A stretch of 64,000 nucleotides of DNA from Faucicola osloensis_B (GTDB lineage Bacteria > Pseudomonadota > Gammaproteobacteria > Pseudomonadales > Moraxellaceae), in the NCBI GenBank assembly GCA_964211495.1, contig CAXORL010000001.1, forward strand, positions 992,001-1,056,000, read 5' to 3'. Positions 45,568 to 53,892 of this stretch are shown here, piece by piece. The position numbers and the translations under genes were made by a program. The notes below the pieces were generated by a model. That model was not told where the DNA came from, did no database searches, and saw nothing but the letters and a program-made list of their open reading frames with translations. Each line of letters starts with the position of its first letter. Positions within the stretch are counted from its first letter, which is position 1.

Positions 45568-46221
45568 GTTATCTGGGCTGCGTAGATTTTTGACCGCGAT
45601 GCGATCGGCTTGTTTACGGTCACGTTCTGGCTGCATGACAGGTTGGTAGATACCTTGGTCATTGACATGAATACCGAGTGGACGACGTTCTTTGGTAATC
45701 GATTCTTGCAGCAGCATGATGGCTTGAATCAAGGCTTCTGGACGGGGTGGGCAACCAGGGATATACACATCGACGGGAATGATTTTATCAACGCCTTGCA
45801 CCACTGAATACACATCGTACATGCCGCCTGAGTTGGCACAGGCACCCATTGAGATGACCCATTTAGGCTCAAGCATTTGCTCGTAGAGACGCTGAATAAC
45901 AGGCGCCATCTTCATAAAGCAAGTACCTGCCACAATCATCACGTCAGCTTGGCGTGGTGACGCGCGAATAACCTCAGCGCCAAAGCGCGACAAGTCATGC
46001 ACGCCTGTCAATGTCGTTGCGTATTCTACATAGCAGCAAGAGGTACCAAAGTTAAATGGCCACAATGAATGCTTACGACCCCAGTTTGCAAGGCTATGGG
46101 TCAAATCTTCTAATCGCGTCATGACGACGTTTTTATTGACTTCCTCTTCGTCAATAATTTGACGGGTTTGGTCTGGAAATCTGTCGGCATCTGGATTGGC
46201 TTTGGTTAATGTATATTTCAT
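45559..46221 (-). CDS. nuoB: NADH-quinone oxidoreductase subunit B
   Basis: 220 residues. It carries cluster N2, the last iron-sulfur centre before quinone. Ligands are the tandem cysteines in GTSCCYVEYA, then GTCFMKM and PGCPPRPEAL; ISMGACANSGGMY is also conserved. Gap of 93 bases from nuoA. The 3' end coincides with a 17-bp tandem duplication. Confidence 0.97.
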   Translation of the reverse strand: MKYTLTKANPDADRFPDQTRQIIDEEEVNKNVVMTRLEDLTHSLANWGRKHSLWPFNFGTSCCYVEYATTLTGVHDLSRFGAEVIRASPRQADVMIVAGTCFMKMAPVIQRLYEQMLEPKWVISMGACANSGGMYDVYSVVQGVDKIIPVDVYIPGCPPRPEALIQAIMLLQESITKERRPLGIHVNDQGIYQPVMQPERDRKQADRIAVKNLRSPDNID

Positions 46222-46314
46222 AATGCTCGATCACCTTGATTTTTAAAGCAGGATTTCGCTCTATGTCACTACAAATGCAAAAGACCTTGCAACATAGATT
46301 GCAAAGTCGGGTTA

Positions 46315-46848
46315 TTATTTTACCGCGTTATTGTTTGGGTTTTGGTTCATTGCGCCAGACAACTGTGCAGGGATTTTACCAGTAGGGTCTACTTCTAACT
46401 CTTCAATACCATTAAAGCGGGTAATATCCGCCAGATTAAAGCCCGCAGGCGCCGCAGCCAAACGTTTTGGTTTTGGCTTTTTGTCTGCAGGTGACCAGTT
46501 AAGTGCCCCTAGTTTGAGCAGATAATATAGACCGATTAATAGCTCTACCACAAATAGCACAACGGTCCAAAACCCCAACCAACCTGCTTCTTTGACCGAT
46601 ACCGCATAGGTATATAGATATAATGCTTCTAAGTCAAAAATAACAAAGAAGATAGCGACGATATAGAATTTTGCAGATAAACGGATTCTGGCAGAACCAG
46701 CACTGACCACACCTGACTCGAAATTTTCTTGCTTTTGAAAGCCTTTAGAAGTACCACCTAACAATCTTGGTACAACAAGCATGAAAATACAAAGTCCTAT
46801 GGCTGCCAAAATAAATACAATTGCAGACCAATCAATGACTGGAATCAT
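46315..46848 (-). CDS. nuoA: NADH-quinone oxidoreductase subunit A
   Basis: 177 residues from ATG 46848, which has AGGAG seven bases upstream; the frame also opens 18 bases earlier. Three membrane segments with the conserved ENFESGVVSAGSARIRLSAKFYIVAIFFVIFDLEALYLY loop and helix region around the quinone site. The C-terminal polar tail of about 60 residues is longer than usual. First gene of the operon. Confidence 0.95.
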   Translation of the reverse strand: MIPVIDWSAIVFILAAIGLCIFMLVVPRLLGGTSKGFQKQENFESGVVSAGSARIRLSAKFYIVAIFFVIFDLEALYLYTYAVSVKEAGWLGFWTVVLFVVELLIGLYYLLKLGALNWSPADKKPKPKRLAAAPAGFNLADITRFNGIEELEVDPTGKIPAQLSGAMNQNPNNNAVK

Positions 46849-47300
46849 GAGGATACTCCTGGGCAATACGACTAACCGTTACGTAGGTTATGCAATTCAA
46901 GTTGGGACGATATTTTTGATACTTCCACCAAGCCCGTCCGGCTCAAGCGTAATATCACAAAGACGATGGCAGATAACGTCTTAAGAACTATTTTCCTTAA
47001 GATTACCTCGTACCAGCTAACAAGCTGCCCCGCTGCACATCCATTGACCATTATTGTAATCGGTGAGTGATTGGCTAGTTACTAAACAGGCTAGTCAAAT
47101 ATATTGCTAAAACCACGATGAAAACCTAATATAAAGTAGCATTACATCACTTTATAAAAATGCATATTTTAACAAAAGTAACTATATATTGCTGTTAACT
47201 GGCTAAAACACGGATAGTTTACTCATTTTATGTAAAAAATGCTAGTAGCAGGCTTCAATCTTCCGGTAATTAACCGTTAATTGAATAGCAACACTTTAGC
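46849..47300 (-). other. nuo operon leader and promoter region
   Basis: About 450 noncoding bases. Inverted repeats AAGACG/CGTCTT (about 46962-46983) and TCTTAAG/CTTAAGA (about 46979-47002) suggest local RNA structure. I could not choose a promoter with confidence. No gene is supported. Confidence 0.45.
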
Positions 47301-47328
47301 AAAAAACCCTGCCATAAGCAGGGTTTGT
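47301..47328 (-). terminator. Terminator after lolA
   Basis: Minus-strand AAACCCTGC/GCAGGGTTT stem, loop TTATG, then T run. Confidence 0.9.
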
Positions 47329-47375
47329 CAGCCAAAAATCATTTGAATAATGTATTGAATGAAATAGTTAAATAC

Positions 47376-48065
47376 TTATTGGTTAATCACATCAACGCCT
47401 TTAGGTGGCGTGAAGCTAAATTGATTACTAGCAATTGAGGCATTGCGTTTCACATTTGAGAATCGAATAGTGGTGGTTTGTCCCAAATTATCATTTAATA
47501 CCATCATCACAGGATTACCGCTATTAAAAGCGATACCTAAGCTTTTAAAGTTGGCATTGCCACTTTTTGGATACAGCACGTAATAATTTTTTGAGGCAAT
47601 CGGCTGGGTCACATTAAAACTATTGGCGATTTTGCTAGGGTCGCCTGACAAAATTAGTGCTGGAGTATCCCCTACTTGATTGCTCACGCTTTGCTTGGTC
47701 GCTTGATTTAAGTCTTTATCGTACACCCAAAGTGTATTACCATTGGCAACAATCAGTTGCGATGCCGTACCATCAATCTGCCAACGAAACTGGTTTGGGC
47801 GTTGCACAGCCATAGTGCCTGAGAAATTTCTTGATGCCTTACTTAAGCCCTTGCCACCTGTGCCAGAGGTAGTTTGACTAAAATTAGCCGTCATGCTTTT
47901 GACATTTTTAAGTAGGTTATTTAAGTTTGTTGCCGCGCTTGCTGAATTGGCAACAGCAGCATTGGCTGATTGCATGGCGACTGTTATCGGCATGCTAGTA
48001 ATCAATAGTGCTGATAATGTACCAGTGGCTAATTTACTGATAATTTTATTGGTAGATATTGTCAT
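47376..48065 (-). CDS. lolA: Outer-membrane lipoprotein carrier protein LolA
   Basis: 229 residues from ATG 48065, chosen for GAGG eight bases upstream. LolA carries lipoproteins through the periplasm from LolCDE to LolB. A signal peptide spans residues 1-36 (ISKLATGTLSALLITSMP, ending SANA-AVANS). The mature protein shows family features: VKSMTANFSQTTSG, RPNQFRWQI, GNTLWVYDKDLNQATKQS and ALILSGDP. The mature part is near the E. coli length of about 182. A single gene with its own terminator. Confidence 0.94.
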   Translation of the reverse strand: MTISTNKIISKLATGTLSALLITSMPITVAMQSANAAVANSASAATNLNNLLKNVKSMTANFSQTTSGTGGKGLSKASRNFSGTMAVQRPNQFRWQIDGTASQLIVANGNTLWVYDKDLNQATKQSVSNQVGDTPALILSGDPSKIANSFNVTQPIASKNYYVLYPKSGNANFKSLGIAFNSGNPVMMVLNDNLGQTTTIRFSNVKRNASIASNQFSFTPPKGVDVINQ

Positions 48066-48401
48066 GGTAGGTTCCTCATTCAATAAAAATTGTTAAAAGT
48101 TTAGAAAAAGTATTCAAAAATATATCAGCCCAACAGGCTAATCAATAAATTAAAAATTAAAAATTAACAAGTTAAGCTAAATTCGCTGACAGGTATTGTC
48201 GCTAAATTTTTCTTACCCTACTAGACGCCCCATGCAATGATTGTTGTTGAAGTTGTAACAAATGTAACAATAGCTGAGTGATAAGAAAGTTTTGACTAGG
48301 AACTGACTATCCAAAGCCCTTTAAGATGCTTGGCTACAAGCAATAAAAAACCCAATAAGTTGCACTTACTGGGTTAATTTGTTTAACAACAAGCTGAATG
48401 A
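48066..48401. other. Region between lolA and rpmA
   Basis: Noncoding. It holds the lolA promoter region (not resolved), AT-rich AATTAAAA repeats near 48147-48165 and the rpmA terminator at its right end. Confidence 0.5.
48343..48378 (-). terminator. Terminator of the rplU-rpmA operon
   Basis: Minus-strand AACCCAGTAAG/CTTATTGGGTT (one G-T pair), loop TGCAA, then T6. Confidence 0.9.
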
Positions 48402-48665
48402 TTATTCAGCTGCGCCTTCAACAAATACGTAGCGACGGTTGAATTTACCTTTAACAGCAAATTTTACGACGCCGTCAGTTAAAGCAAATAATGTATGGTC
48501 ACGACCCATACCTACACCTTCACCTGCGTGAAATTCTGTACCACGTTGACGTACAATGATGTTACCAGCAACAACTTGTTGACCGCCAAAGATTTTTACG
48601 CCAAGCATTTTTGGGTTTGAATCACGACCGTTACGGGTAGAACCTGCGGCTTTTTTATGTGCCAT
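48402..48665 (-). CDS. rpmA: 50S ribosomal protein L27
   Basis: 87 residues. The N-terminal AHKKAAGSTRNGRDS reaches towards the peptidyl-transferase centre, and KIFGGQQVVAGNIIVRQRGTEFHAG is the family core. Follows rplU, the usual order; terminator downstream. Confidence 0.98.
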   Translation of the reverse strand: MAHKKAAGSTRNGRDSNPKMLGVKIFGGQQVVAGNIIVRQRGTEFHAGEGVGMGRDHTLFALTDGVVKFAVKGKFNRRYVFVEGAAE

Positions 48666-48705
48666 GTCGATGTCTCCTAGAGATTAATGTGTTTGAAATA
48701 GTCAA

Positions 48706-49017
48706 TTAAGCAGTGATTGCTTTGATTTTTAACAAAGTATACCATTGACGGTGACCTTGTTCTTTATGATAGTGTTTACGACGTTTGTGTTTTACAATAC
48801 GTACTTTCTCGCCACGACCATGTTCTACTACTTCAGCTTCGACCACTGCACCGGCAACCACAGGTTGACCAATTTTGATATCGCTGCCATCAACGACCAT
48901 TAAAACGTCTTCAATTTTGATGGTATCGCCTTTTTCAGCTTTTAGCAATTCAACTTTTAAATATTCATCTTGAACGACGCGATGTTGTTTACCACCACTT
49001 TTGATTACTGCATACAT
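48706..49017 (-). CDS. rplU: 50S ribosomal protein L21
   Basis: 103 residues from ATG 49017 (GGAG eight bases before). The open frame extends further upstream but MYAVIKSGGKQHRV is the universal L21 start. KHKRRKHYHKEQGHRQ and the final IKAI are typical. First gene of rplU-rpmA. Confidence 0.98.
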   Translation of the reverse strand: MYAVIKSGGKQHRVVQDEYLKVELLKAEKGDTIKIEDVLMVVDGSDIKIGQPVVAGAVVEAEVVEHGRGEKVRIVKHKRRKHYHKEQGHRQWYTLLKIKAITA

Positions 49018-49104
49018 CTTGGTTGCTCCAATAAACCCGTACACCGTGGCTACCAAGGGCGATAACACTTCTACGACGGATACACAGGGAAATATAAGGT
49101 CGCG

Positions 49105-49133
49105 ATTTTAACGTTTTTAGTGTTTAAAATCAA
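49105..49133 (-). promoter_or_regulatory. Promoter of rplU-rpmA
   Basis: TTGATT (49133-49128), 17 bases, TAAAAT (49110-49105) on the minus strand; a leader of about 80 bases follows. Confidence 0.6.
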
Positions 49134-49243
49134 GTAAAACTTCACCAATGTGGGTGTGATTTTGCCTGACAAATTATTGCGCGTTTCTCAATGCAGTAGA
49201 TACTCAGTAATACAAGTCGCCAATAAAAATACAGAGCAATAAC

Positions 49244-49272
49244 TTACACAAAAAACGGCAGTATGGTATGAT
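49244..49272 (+). promoter_or_regulatory. Promoter of ispB
   Basis: TTACAC, 17 bases, TATGAT with an extended TGG in front of the -10. Confidence 0.6.
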
Positions 49273-49334
49273 TTTGCCGACTTTCACGACAAGCCAAATT
49301 TCACGAATTTTCACTCCAAGCTTTGAGCCAATCT

Positions 49335-50381
49335 ATGCTAGACAATGAACAATCAAATCCTACATCCACTGCTACCAATGCGGGTGTTACCAAAGACAGT
49401 AACAGCACGCCTGTCACCTATCAGCAGATTCAATCTATTATCGCTGACGATTTCGAGATTATGGATAAGCAGGTGTATGGCAGTCTAAGCTCCAAAGTCA
49501 AACTGGTCATGTCGGTGAGTCAGCATGTTATCAACGCAGGGGGTAAACGTATGCGGCCGCTGATTTCGCTACTTTGCTCACGTATTTGTAACGACCAGCC
49601 CTCACAAGCTGCCATGCATTTGGGCGCAATTACTGAGATGCTGCATACCGCAACGTTAGTACATGACGATGTGATTGATGCGTCAGGTATGCGCCGCGGT
49701 AAACCGACCGCGAATGCAACGTGGGATAATGCAACCGCAGTATTGGTCGGTGACTACCTGATTGCCCGTTCATTCAATCTTTTGGTAGGTTTTGGCTCGT
49801 TGCCGTTATTGCAGTTATTCTCAGATGGCACCTGTGATATCGCTGAAGGGGAAGTATTGCAGCTACAACATCAGCATGACCCTAAAGCCACCGAAGCTGA
49901 TTATATGAAAATCATTGACGGTAAAACCTCTCGGCTATTTATGATGGCAAGTCAAGGCGTGGCTATTTTGGAAAATCGCCCTGAATACAATGACGCCTTC
50001 GCCAAATTTGGGCAGCACTTTGGTAATGCCTTCCAAATCATTGATGATGTCTTAGACTTTGTCGGTGACAGTGAGGTGCTCGGCAAAAACGTGGGTGATG
50101 ATATTGCTGAAGGGAAGCCCACCTTGCCGCTGATTAAAGCGCTTGAAATGACCACGGGTGATACGCATGAAAAATTGCGGATTGCTATTCAGACAGGTGA
50201 AGTAAAAGATACCCACGAAATTATTGAAATTGTCAAAACCAGTGGCGCACTGGCGTATTGCCGTGACAAAGCAATGCAAGAAAGCGAGATTGCTAGACAA
50301 GCCGTACTGACCTTGCCTGATTCACGATACCGCCAAGGCCTACTCGATTTGATGACGCTTGCCAGCCAACGGCTTTATTAA
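49335..50381 (+). CDS. ispB: Polyprenyl (octaprenyl) diphosphate synthase
   Basis: 348 residues from ATG 49335; TTG 49323 is an alternative and no strong binding site helps. It makes the long isoprenoid side chain of ubiquinone. The first aspartate-rich motif is LVHDDVIDASGMRRGKPT and the second FQIIDDVLDFVGD; INAGGKRMRPLISLL binds IPP. The chain length (octa- versus others) is inferred from the family. Divergent from rplU-rpmA, a neighbourhood found in many gammaproteobacteria. The N-terminal 30 residues are polar and poorly conserved. Confidence 0.93.
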   Translation: MLDNEQSNPTSTATNAGVTKDSNSTPVTYQQIQSIIADDFEIMDKQVYGSLSSKVKLVMSVSQHVINAGGKRMRPLISLLCSRICNDQPSQAAMHLGAITEMLHTATLVHDDVIDASGMRRGKPTANATWDNATAVLVGDYLIARSFNLLVGFGSLPLLQLFSDGTCDIAEGEVLQLQHQHDPKATEADYMKIIDGKTSRLFMMASQGVAILENRPEYNDAFAKFGQHFGNAFQIIDDVLDFVGDSEVLGKNVGDDIAEGKPTLPLIKALEMTTGDTHEKLRIAIQTGEVKDTHEIIEIVKTSGALAYCRDKAMQESEIARQAVLTLPDSRYRQGLLDLMTLASQRLY

Positions 50382-50548
50382 TTACGAATTAGCGCTGTGT
50401 GGTGATTAGTTTGATGTCCAATTCGATACGTGGTAAACCATACGTCATTAAGTCGTCATACAAGTTTGCTAATTTTTGATAGCTTTATGATTAATAGTTT
50501 TGTGATTGATGGCTTTTTGATGGTTAGCTTTTTAATTATGGATGCTGT

Positions 50549-51634
50549 ATGTCTGATGCTATGCCCATTTCATTACCCGATATTAAACAACAACTTATCG
50601 AAGAAAAAGTCAAAAATACTCAAGAACAATCGGAATTAGACACCATTCAATCACCTGCCACCATCGACATTAAATTCCGACCTTCCAAACACGCGGATTT
50701 TATGCAAGCCGCCAAGGTGCACACCCCAAAGTATAAATTCTACGTTGAAGTCGGTGGCGACCCTACCCACCCTACTATTGTACTGATTATGGGGCTAGGC
50801 GCGCAAAGCTTGGTATGGCCCAATGAATTCTGCTATGCATTAATCAATGCTGGATTTCGGGTGGTGCGATTTGACAATCGCGATATCGGCAAATCCAGCA
50901 AGCTTAAGCACAAAAAACTCACTCCCGCGCATGACTCACCCATTTATAAAGCCAAATTGCTCGGCAGATTTGGACTGGGTTTACCGCTTAAAAACCTGCA
51001 AACACCGTATGATTTGTACGACATGGCAGAAGATGCCTATCAACTGCTCAAAATGTTGGGTATCAAAAAATACTTTGTGATTGGTCAATCGATGGGCGGT
51101 ATGATTGCGCAAATCATGGCGGTGCGTTATCCACACCAAGTAGAAAAATTGGGACTATTATCCACCAGTAACAATCGACCCTTTTCTCGCCCACCCGCCA
51201 TTGAAGCCATCAAGGCCTTTACCCAGCCACTACCCAAAAGCCAAGATGCGGACGCATTGACCCAGCAGTTCGTGCAGACCATCAAAACCATCGCCAGCCC
51301 CGATTACTTTGATGAACAAGCGGCGTTCAGCAAAGCTAAAAAACTATTTAAACGGCGTTTTTACCCAAAAGGTACGCAGCGGCAGTTACTGGCGATTTTG
51401 GCGACGGGGTCACTGGTCGATATTGACAAACAAATCCACCAGCCCACCCTCATCATTCATGGCAAACAAGACAAACTCATTCCATTTAGTCATGCCTATT
51501 CGCTTGCCAAGCATATTGCGCACAGTCAATTGATACTCATTGATGAGCTCGGTCACGATATGCCCGTGGCACTGGTCGAGGTATTAGCAAGTTATTTTAT
51601 TAATCATTTTCGTTATGATAGCCAACTGGGCTAG
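50549..51634 (+). CDS. Alpha/beta hydrolase
   Basis: 361 residues. Alpha/beta-hydrolase fold: oxyanion strand PTIVLIMGLGAQSLVW, nucleophile elbow GQSMGGMIAQIMAVRYP (Ser), acid in HGKQDKLIPF and catalytic His in DELGHDMP. The first 40 residues are polar; no signal peptide. Esterase/lipase-type activity is likely, substrate unknown. Ends overlapping the convergent TetR gene by four bases. Confidence 0.88.
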   Translation: MSDAMPISLPDIKQQLIEEKVKNTQEQSELDTIQSPATIDIKFRPSKHADFMQAAKVHTPKYKFYVEVGGDPTHPTIVLIMGLGAQSLVWPNEFCYALINAGFRVVRFDNRDIGKSSKLKHKKLTPAHDSPIYKAKLLGRFGLGLPLKNLQTPYDLYDMAEDAYQLLKMLGIKKYFVIGQSMGGMIAQIMAVRYPHQVEKLGLLSTSNNRPFSRPPAIEAIKAFTQPLPKSQDADALTQQFVQTIKTIASPDYFDEQAAFSKAKKLFKRRFYPKGTQRQLLAILATGSLVDIDKQIHQPTLIIHGKQDKLIPFSHAYSLAKHIAHSQLILIDELGHDMPVALVEVLASYFINHFRYDSQLG

Positions 51635-52209
51635 CTTTTTATGATGTCCAGCATTTGTTGCCAATCCACTGACAAGTTCTTCGGTAATGGCAAATCCCTT
51701 TCATAAAAGTATTTCAAACTTGCCATAAAGATAGTTGCCATCATGGTGGCTTGGTAATCAATCGCCTCCGCCGTTAAATAGTCTGTCGCCTTTTGTTTGT
51801 TAGCCAGTTCAATAAAGTTTTGCTTACCCATCAAAAACATATCATGATAAAGATTGTGGTGCTGGGTACGGATTTTCCACAGGGCAAGCATCTGTTGGCG
51901 GCGTTCAAACATTTTTTGTGAATGATTTTCCATAATCATTTGTAGCATTTGACTATCGGCATTGAGCCTGTCTTGAAAGAGCTGGCTGACTTCCTGCTTG
52001 AAATCATCAATCATCTGTCCTGCCAAATCACCCTTTCCACTATAGTATTTATAAAAGGTAGCACGATTGACTTTGGCGCGATCCAAAATTGCTTGGATAG
52101 CAATATCGTTGTACTCCTGCTCGGACAACAACATAATAAAGGCTTCACGAATGGCTTTATGGGTTTTGACAACACGTAAATCAGGTGACTTGTTACGACT
52201 TAAAGTCAT
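51631..52209 (-). CDS. TetR/AcrR-family transcriptional regulator
   Basis: 192 residues from ATG 52209 (AGGA upstream; TTG 52215 also opens the frame). The N-terminal helix-turn-helix is KTHKAIREAFIMLLSEQEYNDIAIQAILDRAKVNRATFYKYYSGKGDLAGQM, the TetR pattern. The C-terminal helical ligand domain is variable. Divergent from the acrA-acrB-oprM-type operon, so it probably represses it, as AcrR does; the intergenic region has palindromes. The regulatory link is inferred from position. Confidence 0.88.
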   Translation of the reverse strand: MTLSRNKSPDLRVVKTHKAIREAFIMLLSEQEYNDIAIQAILDRAKVNRATFYKYYSGKGDLAGQMIDDFKQEVSQLFQDRLNADSQMLQMIMENHSQKMFERRQQMLALWKIRTQHHNLYHDMFLMGKQNFIELANKQKATDYLTAEAIDYQATMMATIFMASLKYFYERDLPLPKNLSVDWQQMLDIIKS

Positions 52210-52495
52210 GCGCAAATGTTTCCTTATTAAAAAAATCTATCAATCGCTTTGAAATTTTAAAATTTTTATGTATACAAATAGGCAATAATTGTTGCTTAAA
52301 CACTTACTTTGTTTAATATTGTCGGTTTCCCAATTGGATATTTTTTTTTAAAATAACCGCTGCCGATAACTGGTAGTAATGTAGCTATCTTTTAGTTATC
52401 CTAAAGTTTTGTATCTTATCGTAAATATTGCAACAACAATGTCGCATTTATTTTATAATATTTTTTTAAAATTCCCTATTTTTTATGAGGTCGGT
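52210..52495. promoter_or_regulatory. Divergent control region of the TetR gene and the efflux operon
   Basis: Contains a perfect 14-bp palindrome AAATTTTAAAATTT (52252-52265), TGTATACA (52269-52276), the imperfect dyad GCAATAATTGTTGC (52282-52295) and a 7-bp inverted repeat GATAACT/AGTTATC (52365-52371, 52394-52400). One of these is a plausible TetR operator; none is proved. Confidence 0.5.
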
Positions 52496-53878
52496 ATGAG
52501 ATACCCAGTGTTGTTCATGGTGTCATTAGCGAGTTGTAGCTTATTAATCGGGTGTAATAAGTCAGACACAGCAGCCCAGCAACAAAGTGGCGGCGGTGCA
52601 GGTGCACAGGCGCAAATGCCACCCACAATAGTTAATGTACAACCTGTAACATTCCAAACGATTCCACTTACCAAAGAGTTATCAGGTAAAGTTGTCGCCT
52701 ATCAAGAAGCCACTGTTACGCCGCAAGTATCAGGTATTATTGACCGCCAGTTGTTTCGCGAAGGCACTTTTGTCAAACAAAATCAGCCGTTATATCAAAT
52801 CAATACCGATAGCTACACCAGTGTACTTGCCGGTAGTCGCGCAAGCCTTGATCAAAGTCTTGCCAGTGTCAATACCGCAAAAGCCAACTATAATAATGCC
52901 TTAGCGGTGCTAGAAACCCGCCAAGCCGAACTTGCGCTGGCTCAAACCAATTTAAACCGTCTAAAACAGCTACGTGGTACTGAAGCTATCTCCAGTCAAG
53001 AATATGACCAAGGGGCGACCGCCGTGCGTACCGCGCAAGCAGCGGTTAAAAATGCGCAGGCGCAAGTCGGGGTGGCACAAGCCAATATTGATGCCGCCCA
53101 AGCAGCGGCTCGCGGGGCACAACAATCAGTGAATAGCAACCAGCTCACCATGAGCCGCACTGTGGTTAAAGCGCCTATTAGTGGTATCACCAGTCGCTCA
53201 AATGTCAATGTCGGTGCGCTTGCCACTGCGGGCACGACGCAGATGGTAACCGTCTCGCAACTTAATCCAATTTATGTCGATATCAGTCAATCAGCCGCCG
53301 AGTTATTGGCACTTCGTCAGCAATTTGCGGCTGGTAAACTTAGTACACCACGTACCGCACAGGTTCAGTTAAAGCTCGCCGATGGCTCAACCTACCCGAT
53401 GGTGGGGCAACTTCGCTTCGAAGAAGCTAAAGTGGATAGTACCACAGGCACGGTCAATCTGCGTGCGGTATTTAGCAATGATAACTTTGTGCTGTTGCCA
53501 GGGATGATGGTGAATGCCCAGTTGATTCAAGGTATTATCAATAATGCCGTATTATTACCACAAAGTGCCATTAATCGTACAGCCAAAGGTGAATCAACCG
53601 TGTATGTGGTTGACGCCAATAATAAAATCCAAGTACGCCCAGTTACGGTTCAAGGTACCCACCAAGGTCAATGGATTGTCACTAGCGGTCTAAAACAAGG
53701 TGAGCAAGTGGTGATGGTTGGTGGCGCCAAAGTCAAACCAGATCAGCAAGTCAAAGCCATGCCTTATGTGGCGTCTACATCAGCCTCAACCGCGGTACCG
53801 ACCAATGCTTCTACCACGACGACGACCAAAACGACCGTAACAAATAGCTCAACTACCGCCAAAACTGCGCAACCATAA
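52496..53878 (+). CDS. acrA: RND efflux periplasmic adaptor (membrane fusion protein)
   Basis: 460 residues from ATG 52496, which has GAGG six bases upstream; the longer frame starts in AT-rich noncoding sequence. A lipoprotein signal (VSLASCSLLIGC, Cys as lipidation site) anchors it to the inner membrane. Then come the lipoyl half (GKVVAYQEATVTPQVSGII), a long coiled-coil hairpin (residues about 105-215), the other lipoyl half with KAPISGITSRSNV, and a beta-barrel and membrane-proximal domain. A Thr/Ser/Ala-rich tail ends the protein. It is the adaptor of an AcrA type; the symbol is by family, not by orthology test. Confidence 0.92.
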   Translation: MRYPVLFMVSLASCSLLIGCNKSDTAAQQQSGGGAGAQAQMPPTIVNVQPVTFQTIPLTKELSGKVVAYQEATVTPQVSGIIDRQLFREGTFVKQNQPLYQINTDSYTSVLAGSRASLDQSLASVNTAKANYNNALAVLETRQAELALAQTNLNRLKQLRGTEAISSQEYDQGATAVRTAQAAVKNAQAQVGVAQANIDAAQAAARGAQQSVNSNQLTMSRTVVKAPISGITSRSNVNVGALATAGTTQMVTVSQLNPIYVDISQSAAELLALRQQFAAGKLSTPRTAQVQLKLADGSTYPMVGQLRFEEAKVDSTTGTVNLRAVFSNDNFVLLPGMMVNAQLIQGIINNAVLLPQSAINRTAKGESTVYVVDANNKIQVRPVTVQGTHQGQWIVTSGLKQGEQVVMVGGAKVKPDQQVKAMPYVASTSASTAVPTNASTTTTTKTTVTNSSTTAKTAQP

Positions 53879-53892
53879 GCACGGGAGATATC

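Larger units (their letters stand above)
49018..49334. other. Divergent promoter region rplU / ispB
   Basis: Contains two well-formed promoters, listed separately; otherwise no gene or repeat stands out. Confidence 0.6.
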
